A DNA stretch of 64,000 bases, taken from NCBI GenBank assembly GCA_016432265.1, contig CP066681.1, forward strand, positions 394,342 to 458,341. The letters run 5' to 3'. The notes below the pieces were generated by a model. That model worked only from the letters and a program-made list of their open reading frames with translations, was not told the DNA's origin and did not search any database. This document shows, piece by piece, positions 17,430 through 25,770 of this stretch (positions are counted from its first letter, which is position 1; each line of letters starts with the position of its first letter). The DNA comes from Micavibrio aeruginosavorus (GTDB taxonomy: Bacteria > Pseudomonadota > Alphaproteobacteria > Micavibrionales > Micavibrionaceae). The position numbers were made by a program, and so were the translations under genes.

Positions 17430-18550
17430 TAGCGCGCCCCGAGGTTGGTCAGAACTTCATAACCGATCGTGTCCGCGCTTTTCGCCAGTTGGTCGGCGCT
17501 TTGGTGCGGCCCTAAAACCTCAAGCCAGTCTCCGGGCTGCGGCAGAGAATCTTTCAGATGAGACAGGTCAACCGTGACAAGATCCATCGAAACGCGACCA
17601 ACGACCGGGCAGGGAATGCCGCGCCAGTATAACCTGGCTTTGCCGCCATTTGCGCGGTGGAACCCGTCGGCGTAACCCAGAGCGACAGTGGCCGTCAGCG
17701 CTGGGCTTGTGAAAATATGCGTGGCGCTATAACCGATGCTTTCGCCTTTTTTCAAGGTGCGGGTCTGCAGGATGCGGGCATCCAGCGCGACCACCGGATG
17801 CATCGGATTGGAGGTTTCGGGCGTCGGATTCAGTCCGTAAATCGCCATCCCCGGACGTACAAGATCGAAATGGTAATCGCTGTGACGGAAAATGCCCGAG
17901 GAATTCGCCAGCGATTTTTGTGCCCGCGGGAAATGTCTGGCGAACAGGGAAAAGCGCTCATACTGGCTTTGCGTCAACGGGTGGTATTTCTCATCGGCGC
18001 AGGCGAAGTGGCTCATGACAAGGATCACATCAAGGCCACGCACCAAGGCGGGATCTTGAATCAGCATGGCGGCTTCGCTTTCTGATAACCCCAGACGGTT
18101 CATGCCTGTATCAAGATGAATGATGGCGGGTAAAATCTTGCCGGATCGCCGCGCGCCATCGCGCCACAAGGCGATGTCATGCAGGCTGTTTAAGACTGGT
18201 TCGATTTGATGTGCGATGTATTCGTCGGCTGCTTCGGGCAGGCCGCCACCCAGCACAGCGATTTCGGCAAGGGGAAGAATCCGTCGCAGGGTCAGGGCTT
18301 CCTCCGGTGTTGCGACAAAAAAACGGCGACTCCCCCGCCCAAACAGCACGGGGGCCGCTTTATCCATCCCAATGCCATAACTATTGGCTTTGACCACGCC
18401 AGCGAGCTTGCACTCAGGCCCAACCTGACGGGATAAAACGTCATGATTGGCGGCGATCGCCCCAAGGTCAATCGTTAACCGGCCCAAAACGGCGGCTGAG
18501 TTGATAGATTTGTCAATTGGTGCAGCGGTTTGGATCTGCCGTAAAAACAT
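17402..18550 (-). CDS. alr: Alanine racemase
   Basis: PLP enzyme making D-alanine for peptidoglycan. The 382-residue protein has the PLP lysine Lys54 in AGVVKANSYGIG and the second catalytic base Tyr274 in GESIGYSATH. Other family blocks are HLDTGMNRLGL, ANSSGIFRHSDYHFDLVRPGMAIYGLNP and GRVSMDLVTVDLSH. Length is normal. The 3' end overlaps the end of the VanX-like gene by 28 bp tail to tail; both act on D-alanine metabolites, so transcripts of the two could interfere with each other. Confidence 0.97.
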   Translation of the reverse strand: MFLRQIQTAAPIDKSINSAAVLGRLTIDLGAIAANHDVLSRQVGPECKLAGVVKANSYGIGMDKAAPVLFGRGSRRFFVATPEEALTLRRILPLAEIAVLGGGLPEAADEYIAHQIEPVLNSLHDIALWRDGARRSGKILPAIIHLDTGMNRLGLSESEAAMLIQDPALVRGLDVILVMSHFACADEKYHPLTQSQYERFSLFARHFPRAQKSLANSSGIFRHSDYHFDLVRPGMAIYGLNPTPETSNPMHPVVALDARILQTRTLKKGESIGYSATHIFTSPALTATVALGYADGFHRANGGKARLYWRGIPCPVVGRVSMDLVTVDLSHLKDSLPQPGDWLEVLGPHQSADQLAKSADTIGYEVLTNLGARYQRIYRDAV

Positions 18551-18785
18551 GATTAACCCTACAGGCTTGATTATGAATTCTCAAGAGGGGTATGTTACAG
18601 ATTTTTATTGTTTTATTGCTTAGTAACTGCTATTTTTTATAAGGTTATTATAAAAACAGCGAGTTGAACGAAATAATTAATAATTCCCAATCCTTGGGGG
18701 GATTACAGAAGGAATAATCTGACAGGTTTTCGCGTCCTAAGCGTATTGAACTTCACCCGGCCTTGTCTGCCGGGTGATTTTTTTA
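18551..18785 (+). ncRNA. Candidate small RNA or attenuator leader ending in an intrinsic terminator
   Basis: The 300-bp gap between alr and the next membrane-protein gene is AT-rich on its left and ends in a strong plus-strand terminator: TCACCCGGC 18753-18761 pairs with GCCGGGTGA 18769-18777, followed by seven Ts. No gene precedes it on the plus strand, so a short plus-strand transcript must end there. It may be a free small RNA or the attenuated leader of the gene starting at 18851. The 5' end and promoter could not be fixed. Confidence 0.45.
18753..18785 (+). terminator. Orphan intrinsic terminator upstream of the 18851 gene
   Basis: Nine-base-pair GC-rich stem with a seven-base loop and a T7 tail, located 66 bp before the ATG at 18851. 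Its position upstream of a gene and downstream of nothing on the same strand suggests regulation by attenuation. Confidence 0.8.
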
Positions 18786-18850
18786 CGGTTACTTTTCCCG
18801 GCCGCCTTTTGTCTGGCTCTCGGTTACAATCCCTTTGTCGAGGTTCTTTC

Positions 18851-20425
18851 ATGACGATTCGCTATCGCCCTTTTGCTGTCCCCGCCTTGTGCATGCTTTC
18901 TGTACTTATCGTTTTGATCCCTTGGGGGAAAAGTTTGCTGCGCACCCCGTTGCATAGCGACCTAGTCTGGCTGTATGAAGCTTTTGCCCGCTGGATCGGG
19001 GGGGCAACGATGACAGGATCGGTTTTTGAGCCCAATCCGCCGTTAAGTCTGTTTAGCTATGCCTTGCCTTATGTACTGTCATCCCTGACCGGCGTTGAAG
19101 CCCATTATACGATATTCATCTACGTCATGGCGCTGCTCGCTTTATCGGCGCTGGCGACAGGCTATGTTGTGATGAAACTGACTCGCGGTGATCAGGCTGC
19201 AACTGCTCTTGTGGTTGCTGCGTTTCTTCTCTCCCAAACCGTGATGACGAATGCCCTTTACGGGGAGCGCGATCATCTGGTAGCGCTGGGGCTGGTGCCG
19301 TTTGTCTTGTTGCAATACGCGCTTAACCGCGGAATACGCATCGCGGCATATTGGCGCTGGCCAGTGTTTATTCTCGGGGCTTTCCTAATTTTGCTCAAGC
19401 CGCACCATGGGTTGATCCCTTTTCTTATGGTGCTTGACGGGTTGAGGCGGAATCCAGGCTGGCGTAATTTTCTGCGCGCTGATTTTATATCCCTATCGGC
19501 GCTGGTTCTGGCTTATGCAGTTCTTCTGTACTTCGTGTTTCCTGACTACATTCAAGTCATTTTCCCGGATGTTTGGCAGCTTTACCTCTCTCAGCGCGAG
19601 GCGCGTCTGCCTGAAGTTACCGGTTATTTATTTATACCTGCAGGAGGCCTTCTGTTTTCTGCCGTGTGTCTGCGCTACCGCGCTTGTCATCCTGGTTTGG
19701 TGTTACTGTTAGGCGTTGCATCTGTGCTCAGCCTCATCCCTTACCTTGTACAGGGGAAGGGTTTTTATTATCACCTGTTTCCGGCCTTGGGGTTTTTTAT
19801 TCCCGGATTAACTCTGTTATTGTTTGAATGGCTGGCTTATGAAGGCAAGCGCCGTACTTTTGCTGCCGGGTTGTCTATAACCGCGCTGACGGGGTTGGCA
19901 TTGATGATATTTCCGGCTAACGGCGCTTTGCCTGATTACCGGGCCTACCGCGACATGCCTCTTACGCAGAGGGTGCGCGCGGCCTGCGAAAACAGAACGG
20001 GGTGCAGTTTTTTCATGTTCAATGACACGATGGGGATCGTGCATGAAACGGCTTATGTCACTGGCATACGCCATGGCTCGCGCTTCCCGTCATTTTGGTT
20101 TTTGCCGGAAATGCTGAAGCATGATCGCATTTCCCCTGAAGATAGCGAGATTTTACGCCTGTCTTATGGCGGGAGGATTGCCGAGGATCTGGAGCGTTAT
20201 AAACCGCCCATCCTTATCATTGGACGATTTTCGATTACCGGCCAGGGTTTTTTTGATTTTGGCGCTTACTGGGCGGTTTCAGATTCGTTTCGCACGGCAT
20301 GGGAGCGCTATCGTCACGACGGTACGATCAAGATTTCCTACGGCGATTACTATCCCGGCACCTTGGTCAAGGATTCGCCGCCAGTGACATATGATATTTA
20401 TCGCCTGACCGACCCCGATCAGTAG
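18851..20425 (+). CDS. Polytopic membrane protein, GT-C glycosyltransferase-like
   Basis: A 524-residue protein with about ten to twelve membrane helices in the first 380 residues and a soluble C-terminal part of about 140 residues. The start at ATG 18851 follows CGAGG by eight bases; an extension to 18746 would translate the terminator hairpin. The first loop HSDLVWLYEAFARW ... FEPNPPLSLFSYALP has the acidic residue and Asn-Pro-Pro pattern seen in GT-C type lipid-linked sugar transferases, so a role in envelope glycan or lipid modification is possible, but no specific family is recognised. It is convergent with dnaB, overlapping its end by 7 bp. Confidence 0.7.
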   Translation: MTIRYRPFAVPALCMLSVLIVLIPWGKSLLRTPLHSDLVWLYEAFARWIGGATMTGSVFEPNPPLSLFSYALPYVLSSLTGVEAHYTIFIYVMALLALSALATGYVVMKLTRGDQAATALVVAAFLLSQTVMTNALYGERDHLVALGLVPFVLLQYALNRGIRIAAYWRWPVFILGAFLILLKPHHGLIPFLMVLDGLRRNPGWRNFLRADFISLSALVLAYAVLLYFVFPDYIQVIFPDVWQLYLSQREARLPEVTGYLFIPAGGLLFSAVCLRYRACHPGLVLLLGVASVLSLIPYLVQGKGFYYHLFPALGFFIPGLTLLLFEWLAYEGKRRTFAAGLSITALTGLALMIFPANGALPDYRAYRDMPLTQRVRAACENRTGCSFFMFNDTMGIVHETAYVTGIRHGSRFPSFWFLPEMLKHDRISPEDSEILRLSYGGRIAEDLERYKPPILIIGRFSITGQGFFDFGAYWAVSDSFRTAWERYRHDGTIKISYGDYYPGTLVKDSPPVTYDIYRLTDPDQ

Positions 20426-21915
20426 TCGGGGCGGTCGCTGTGAGTCTGTTCGAGATCAGAAAACCGCGTCAGATCGGGGTTAAAGAACAGGCGCACCGTG
20501 CCGATGGGGCCATGACGCTGTTTGGCTATGATTGATTCGGCGACGTTATGAGCACGACCCATTTTTTCCTGCCATTTGGCGTATTTATCGGCTTCATCCA
20601 TGCTGGGTTCCGAGCGCGAGAGGTAGTATTCTTCGCGGTAGACGAACATCACGACATCGGCATCCTGTTCGATCGAACCGGATTCGCGAAGATCTGATAG
20701 CATGGGTCGTTTATCCTCGCGTTGTTCGACCGCGCGGGAAAGCTGCGATAAGGCCAGAACCGGGATTTGCAACTCCTTGGCGATGGCTTTCAGGCCGCGC
20801 GTGATCTCCGATATCTCCAGTACACGGTTGTCGGTCGATTGACGCGACCCTGTACCTGCCAGGAGTTGCAGGTAATCAACCACCAGTAATTCAAGGCCGT
20901 GTTGACGTTGCAGGCGCCGCGCCCGCGAGCGAACAGCGCTGATTGAAAGGGCCGGGGTGTCGTCAATATACAGGGGCACTTGCGAAAGTTTTTGTGCGGC
21001 CTGAACGAATTTTCGGAAATCGTCTTCGCGGAAATTGCCTTTGCGAATGGCGTCGCCGGAAATGCCGGAAAGGTCAGCAAGGATACGCGTGGCCAGCTGG
21101 TCGGCGGACATCTCAAGCGAGAAGAACGCCACGCGTCCGCCTTCTTTGCCCCCGGTATCGGCAAAGGCTTGCGCGGCATTGTAGGCAATATTCACTGCCA
21201 GCGCTGTTTTCCCCATAGAGGGACGCCCGGCAAGGATCAGCAGGTCGGAAGGATGGAGCCCACCCAGCTTCTCATCCAGATCGCGCAAGCCTGTTGTGAC
21301 TCCTGTGACATGGCCTTCGGTGCGGAAAGCTTTTTCGGCAATTTCGATAGCGACCTTGACCGAATCGCGCAGCGAAACAAAACCGCCTTTGACATCGCCG
21401 GATTGAGCCAGATCGTAAAGACGGCCCTCAGCCCTGCGCAGGACGCTCATGGGTTCCTCTTCAAGCTTCTGGTCGAAGGACTCATTCACAACATCTTCGC
21501 CCACAGCGATCAATTCGCGGCGTAAATGAAGCTCATAGATAGTACGGGCATAATCATCGGCATTAACGACGCTGATGACGCTGGCGGCGAGTTCCGCCAG
21601 ATATTCGGCTCCTCCCACATTAGAGAGATCCTGATCTTGTTCGAAGTAACCTTTGAGCGTTACGGGTGTGGCGCTTTGACCACGATCGATCAATTTCTGT
21701 ATGGCGCTATAGACGCGTTGATGGGCCGGGTGGAAAAAGTGGCTGGCTTTAAGAAAGTCGCCGATGCGCTCCATCGCGCGATTATCGATCAGCAGCGCGC
21801 CGAGCAGCCCCTGTTCTGCCTCCAGATTGTGAGGCATGACGCGGTAGGCGCGCTCTGCAATCCCTGTTAAAGGCGGAGTGTTCTGGTTGGCTTTTCTGGC
21901 GAGTTCCGGTGACAT
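20419..21915 (-). CDS. dnaB: Replicative DNA helicase
   Basis: Hexameric fork helicase. The 498 residues show an N-terminal DnaB domain (VMPHNLEAEQGLLGALLIDNRAMERI) and a RecA-like C-terminal domain with Walker A GRPSMGKTALA (Lys236), VAFFSLEMSADQLATRIL, LLVVDYLQLL (Walker B) and LSQLSRAVEQREDKRPMLSDLRESGSIEQDADVVMFVYRE. It has no intein and a normal length. It lies 150 bp downstream of rplI in the common rpsF-rpsR-rplI-dnaB order, but a strong terminator separates the two. Confidence 0.99.
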   Translation of the reverse strand: MSPELARKANQNTPPLTGIAERAYRVMPHNLEAEQGLLGALLIDNRAMERIGDFLKASHFFHPAHQRVYSAIQKLIDRGQSATPVTLKGYFEQDQDLSNVGGAEYLAELAASVISVVNADDYARTIYELHLRRELIAVGEDVVNESFDQKLEEEPMSVLRRAEGRLYDLAQSGDVKGGFVSLRDSVKVAIEIAEKAFRTEGHVTGVTTGLRDLDEKLGGLHPSDLLILAGRPSMGKTALAVNIAYNAAQAFADTGGKEGGRVAFFSLEMSADQLATRILADLSGISGDAIRKGNFREDDFRKFVQAAQKLSQVPLYIDDTPALSISAVRSRARRLQRQHGLELLVVDYLQLLAGTGSRQSTDNRVLEISEITRGLKAIAKELQIPVLALSQLSRAVEQREDKRPMLSDLRESGSIEQDADVVMFVYREEYYLSRSEPSMDEADKYAKWQEKMGRAHNVAESIIAKQRHGPIGTVRLFFNPDLTRFSDLEQTHSDRPDY

Positions 21916-22004
21916 GGATGCAGATTACATCTGTATGACCTGGCAAGCTATAGAGTCGATTGCGATGGGCTGTGAATAGCGGGCATAAGAGCGGCTATGC
22001 TGCG

Positions 22005-22036
22005 GCAAAAGAAAAGGCCGGAAAATTCCGGCCCCC
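22005..22036 (-). terminator. Intrinsic terminator after rplI
   Basis: The palindrome GGCCGGAA-AA-TTCCGGCC at 22016-22033, read on the minus strand, is followed by TTTTCTTTT. It ends the rpsF-rpsR-rplI transcript before dnaB. Confidence 0.88.
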
Positions 22037-22064
22037 CTTAATTTCTATATTCCGCATGCGAGAA

Positions 22065-22769
22065 TCACTCGTCAGCGACATCTTCTTCCGCATCGCTTTC
22101 GGCTTTGTCCGCTTTCTTGCCGGCGCGTTTTGCCGACTTGGCAGCCGACTTGGCAGCATCTTTTGCAGCTTCAGCCGATTCTTCAGCGTTGCGGGCGGCT
22201 TCAGCAGCCAGAGCGTCGGCATCCAGCAGCGCCGATTTGGCATCGGTGGTTTCGGAAGCACCGCTATAATCCACGACCACGGCTTTGCCGGTTTTGGCCT
22301 GGACTTTGGCTTCTTCTTCGCTACGGGCGATGTTGATCGTGACTGCCACTTTCACTTCAGGATGCAGTACAACCGGAACTTCGAACAATCCGATGGTTTT
22401 GAAGTTCTGGTTGACGACCACCATGTTGCGGGCGACTTCGGCCTTGCCGGCGGCGTTGATCGCATCCGCGATATCGCGGGCCGTAACGGAACCGTAAAGC
22501 TGACCGCCTTCGGCGGCGTTACGGATCATCGAGACTTTCAAGCCCTCGAGTTTCTTAGCGATTTTCTCGGCTTCAACACGTTTTTCGGCGTTGAGTTTCT
22601 CCAGCGCCGCGCGTTGAGATTCGAAATAAGCGATATTGTCTGCGGTTGCGCGCAGAGCCTTGCCCTGAGGCAGTAGATAGTTGCGTGCGTAACCCGGCTT
22701 GACGCGGACTTTTTCGCCCATGTTGCCGAGGCTTTCGACACGCTCCAGAAGTATAACGTCCATAGACAT
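22065..22769 (-). CDS. rplI: 50S ribosomal protein L9 with long C-terminal extension
   Basis: L9 binds the base of the L1 stalk. Residues 1-150 are a normal L9: MDVILLERVESLGNMGEKVRVKPGYARNYLLPQGKA, the long connecting helix, and the C-terminal domain GQLYGSVTARDIADAI. A further stretch of about 75 residues follows, rich in alanine, lysine and glutamate (AEESAEAAKDAAKSAAKSAK), predicted to be helical or disordered and not part of the fold. Some alphaproteobacteria carry shorter versions of such tails. It is the last gene of rpsF-rpsR-rplI. Confidence 0.97.
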   Translation of the reverse strand: MSMDVILLERVESLGNMGEKVRVKPGYARNYLLPQGKALRATADNIAYFESQRAALEKLNAEKRVEAEKIAKKLEGLKVSMIRNAAEGGQLYGSVTARDIADAINAAGKAEVARNMVVVNQNFKTIGLFEVPVVLHPEVKVAVTINIARSEEEAKVQAKTGKAVVVDYSGASETTDAKSALLDADALAAEAARNAEESAEAAKDAAKSAAKSAKRAGKKADKAESDAEEDVADE

Positions 22770-22798
22770 TTCTTTTACCTTTCCTTATCGCAACCGGG

Positions 22799-23071
22799 TT
22801 AACGGCTGTTTTCGGGTTCTGTGCGAACCGGGGCCATCAGCGCCATAAAGCGCGCGCGTTTGATGGCGCAGGCCAGTTCACGTTGTTTCTTTTGGCTGAC
22901 CGCGGTGATACGGCTTGGCATCATTTTGCCGCGCTCGGATACATAACGGTTCAGGGTGCGTACGTCTTTCCAGTCGATGGCCGGAGCGTTCGGGCCGGAA
23001 AACGGGCAGGTTTTACGGCGCTTGAAAAACGGGCGCTTGCCGCCGGTGGCGGTGGCTTCTTGCGTGCTCAT
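22799..23071 (-). CDS. rpsR: 30S ribosomal protein S18
   Basis: A 90-residue ribosomal protein that pairs with S6 on the platform of the small subunit. [63 protein letters not shown] (here FMALMAPV) blocks identify it. Its start codon shares one base with the rpsF stop (TAATG), so translation is coupled. rplI begins 29 bp further on. Confidence 0.99.
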   Translation of the reverse strand: MSTQEATATGGKRPFFKRRKTCPFSGPNAPAIDWKDVRTLNRYVSERGKMMPSRITAVSQKKQRELACAIKRARFMALMAPVRTEPENSR

Positions 23072-23439
23072 TATGCAACCTCTCTTTCGAATTTGTCTTC
23101 ATCTTCTTCATCGCGACGGCTCTTGTCGATGATCGGCGATGGGCCTTTGGAAAGTTCATCAAGGCGAACGGTCATGTAACGCAGCACATCCTCATTGATG
23201 CGCATGTTGCGTTCCATTTCGATCATGGCTTCGGCCGGCGTGTCCGACTCGATCAGCACATAATGGCCTTTGCGGTTTTTCTTGATGCGGTAAGCGAGGT
23301 TACGCAGGCCCCAGTTTTCGGTTTTCGCGATCTTGCCACCGGCTTTGGTGATGATCTCAGAGAATTGCCTGGTCAGCTCTTCAACCTGGGGGGTGCCCAG
23401 ATCCTGACGCGCAATAAACACGGTTTCATAAAATGGCAT
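23071..23439 (-). CDS. rpsF: 30S ribosomal protein S6
   Basis: Partner of S18. From the ATG at 23439 the protein has 122 residues and starts [13 protein letters not shown], the family's normal beginning; a longer reading from 23496 lacks support. [47 protein letters not shown] is diagnostic. The C-terminus is a short charged tail ([15 protein letters not shown]). First gene of rpsF-rpsR-rplI. Confidence 0.98.
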   Translation of the reverse strand: MPFYETVFIARQDLGTPQVEELTRQFSEIITKAGGKIAKTENWGLRNLAYRIKKNRKGHYVLIESDTPAEAMIEMERNMRINEDVLRYMTVRLDELSKGPSPIIDKSRRDEEDEDKFEREVA

Positions 23440-23581
23440 TACGTTTCTCCTCTCGGTTTTGTATTTGCCAATCGCAAAACAAAGCTGACGCCACAACGAT
23501 GCCAGCGAGGTTTATGGAATGGGGGCCACTATACTCATAGCGGCCCCTGAATCAAGGAAATTCTGTGAAAAATCAGGGAAA

Positions 23582-23872
23582 TCAGGCTTGTTCGCTATTA
23601 TTGCCGTTAGCGCAGCGTGCCTGAGTCCGCTCCATAAAGGCGGCCCAGTAGTTCTTCTGGCCGCTGACGGCGGCTTCGGCGGCGTCCTGACGCACACGGC
23701 GGATCATCGCGCTCAGGCTCATCCGGCTCAGGTCGGGGTTTTGCAGGGCGCTTCCCCCTGTGACTTTGGTTTTGGGTTGTGCCTTGGGGCGGCTGGGCAG
23801 CAGGACAGCCATGTCCTGACGTGCGCTTTCTACATGCAGTTGAATCGTATCGTTAATAATGGAGCAACCCAT
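23582..23872 (-). CDS. Unknown 96-residue protein upstream of rpsF
   Basis: Small basic, probably soluble protein of unknown family. The start is supported by AAGGAAAG about nine bases before the ATG. The N-terminal 20 residues (MGCSIINDTIQLHVESARQD) could be a strand-helix; the centre is Pro/Lys-rich; the C-terminal half is helical (MSLSAMIRRVRQDAAEAAV). It is followed by 143 bp before rpsF on the same strand. Coding status is likely but not certain. Confidence 0.55.
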   Translation of the reverse strand: MGCSIINDTIQLHVESARQDMAVLLPSRPKAQPKTKVTGGSALQNPDLSRMSLSAMIRRVRQDAAEAAVSGQKNYWAAFMERTQARCANGNNSEQA

Positions 23873-24203
23873 AATATTGTCTTTCCTTCCAAGCCTTTAT
23901 CATTATGTCAACGGCGGTTTTGTCCTCATTTTCCCGGGCCGTGCCACAGCACTGCAATGCAAGGCGCGTGCCGGGCCGGAGGGGCCGCTCGTCTTATATC
24001 TCGTTTTTTTTAACGCAAGGCCCTTACTATAACACGTTTCGTTGCGAAATTCAAAAATTCCGTTGCTCTATAATCATACAGCAAATTCAATAACATAATA
24101 TTAACTGCACTGCACAATCGGCAGGCCGGTGTTGCAAACTGTTGACTTTGGCCGGGGCTAAGGCTTCTATCAGGCGGTTTTCCAATAGAAGGGCTTGTAT
24201 ATT
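23873..24203 (+). promoter_or_regulatory. Intergenic region with candidate fabD promoter
   Basis: About 330 bp without a convincing gene. A plausible sigma-70 promoter lies at 24142-24170: TTGACT, 17-bp spacer, TTCTAT, ending 33 bp before the fabD ATG. The GC-rich part at 23930-23985 can fold (GGGCC-type repeats), the part at 24030-24110 is AT-rich. Nothing else is recognised. Confidence 0.45.
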
Positions 24204-25148
24204 ATGACGCGCGCTTTCATTTTCCCCGGGCAGGGGTCGCAATCTATCGGCATGGGCAAGGATCTTGCCGATACCTATAAAACCGCCCGCGAAACGTTTG
24301 AGGAAATTAACGATGCGCTGGGTCAGAATCTGACCAGGATCATGTGGGAAGGGTCGGAGGGCGACATCAACCTGACTGAAAATACTCAACCTGCCCTGAT
24401 GGCCGTTTCGATGGCGGTCATGAATGTGCTGACGAAAGATGCCGGGGTTGTGCTGCCGAATGTTGCCGGGTTTGTAGCGGGGCATTCCTTGGGTGAATAC
24501 TCGGCACTAACCGCTGCCGGTGCGTTTACGCTTCCCGATACCGCACGGTTGCTAAAATTGCGTGGTCAGTCGATGCAGCAGGCGGTTCCCGTGGGGCAGG
24601 GTGCCATGGCCGCGATTCTCGGTCTTGAATTCGATCAGGTGAAGGCGATTGCGCTGGAAGCCTCCGTTTCCGAAATCTGTGAGGCGGCGAACGATAATGC
24701 GCCGGGGCAGGTGGTGATTTCCGGTCACAAGGGTGCGGTTGAGGCCGCGATGGCGCTGGCGACCGCAGCCGGTGCCAAACGCGCATTGGCGTTGCCTGTC
24801 TCCGCCCCGTTCCATTGCCGGTTGATGGCCCCGGCGGCTGATAAAATGCGTGAGGCGCTGGGCAAGACGGATATCCGCCCCCCCGTCGTGCCCGTTGTCG
24901 CCAATGTGACCGCGAGCGCCGTTTCCGCGCCGGATCAGATCCGCAATCTGCTGGTCGATCAGATCACCGGTCGCGTGCGCTGGCGCGAATCCGTCACATG
25001 GATGAAAGAACAGGGCGTGACCGAAATGATCGAGATCGGCTCGGGCAAAGTGCTCGCGGGCCTTGTCAAGCGTATCGAAGGGGATGTTGCGGTCTCCAGT
25101 GTCGGCACACCTGCACAAATTGATGAATTGGTTGCGAAGTTGAAATAA
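24204..25148 (+). CDS. fabD: Malonyl-CoA:ACP transacylase
   Basis: Loads malonyl groups onto acyl carrier protein for fatty-acid elongation. The 314-residue protein starts at ATG 24204 with TRAFIFPGQGSQSIGMG, carries nucleophile Ser95 in GHSLGEYSAL and the second catalytic histidine in LPVSAPFHCRLMAPA. The C-terminal EIGSGKVLAGLVKRI is also typical. Length is normal. fabG lies 2 kb downstream, separated by a disrupted small gene, an unknown gene and murI. Confidence 0.98.
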   Translation: MTRAFIFPGQGSQSIGMGKDLADTYKTARETFEEINDALGQNLTRIMWEGSEGDINLTENTQPALMAVSMAVMNVLTKDAGVVLPNVAGFVAGHSLGEYSALTAAGAFTLPDTARLLKLRGQSMQQAVPVGQGAMAAILGLEFDQVKAIALEASVSEICEAANDNAPGQVVISGHKGAVEAAMALATAAGAKRALALPVSAPFHCRLMAPAADKMREALGKTDIRPPVVPVVANVTASAVSAPDQIRNLLVDQITGRVRWRESVTWMKEQGVTEMIEIGSGKVLAGLVKRIEGDVAVSSVGTPAQIDELVAKLK

Positions 25149-25176
25149 CAAAAGCCCCCGCTTGAGGGCCTTTTAT
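25149..25176. terminator. Hairpin between fabD and a convergent disrupted gene
   Basis: AAAAGcCCC pairs with GGGcCTTTT across a seven-base loop, with one C-C mismatch, just after the fabD stop; Ts follow on the plus strand and As precede, so it can work in both directions. Confidence 0.6.
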
Positions 25177-25199
25177 TAGATCTTGGCCGGAAAATTTGG

Positions 25200-25502
25200 T
25201 TAGTTGTCAAAAACCTTCTTCTGGGCATAGTGGTGCGCTTGGTTTTGCTGTATACGGCGTGGTACATGATTGCACCTAGACTCCTGACGAGTGGCTCAGT
25301 CAGATGAACATTGCGCAAGGGGCTGTTTGCACCATAATAATCAGGCTGGCCCGTGGCTGCCATCACGGCTTCAATTGGTTCGTTCAAGGCATGCCAAGCG
25401 GCGGTACAAAATTCTTGTGGCAGATCAAAACGCAGATTGAGTTCGCCGCTATTGACAAGAGCGCGTTGCATTGTCTCTTCAATTTTTTTCGTATACAGGC
25501 AT
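25200..25502 (-). pseudogene. Small unknown gene with apparent frame disruptions
   Basis: On the minus strand an excellent ribosome binding site (TAGGAGAATAAAA) precedes ATG 25502, but that frame closes after seven codons. If one base is dropped from the run of seven As (plus-strand Ts 25483-25489) the reading continues as MPVYEKIEETMQRALVNSG and then a protein-like sequence (FDLPQEFCTAAWHALNEPIEAVMAATG) to about 25270. Near the end a return to the original frame gives QNQAHHYAQKKVFDN and a stop at 25200-25202. Two compensating single-base shifts would make a protein of about 100 residues. This could be a real pseudogene, ribosomal slippage, or sequencing error in the homopolymer. No family is recognised. 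Confidence 0.45.
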
Positions 25503-25770
25503 TTTTATTCTCCTAAAATCCCCAAATATATTATTATGGTAATTAATTTCACAATAGCTTTATCTATTTGATATTGTTGATAATTAATCTTTACTTTAGC
25601 GGCGAATAATTAGGGAATAATTTGACACAGTCAACGGATTGTCTATTACAGGGGCATAGCAAAATCGTTAATATTCAAACTGTGACGTTACCAACAACCG
25701 CTATATGTTGACATAATTATTAGGCCATTATAATCTTCCGATACGAAATACCATGGAAGGATTATTCATA

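Noticed and set aside
23519..24013. 164-codon open frame on the plus strand
   Set aside because: No ribosome binding site, Cys/Gly/His-rich translation, and it overlaps the better-supported minus-strand gene at 23582-23872.
24959..25199. Continuation of the disrupted minus-strand gene into the 3' end of fabD
   Set aside because: That part is antisense to conserved FabD sequence and passes through the terminator; the natural end of the small gene is at 25200.
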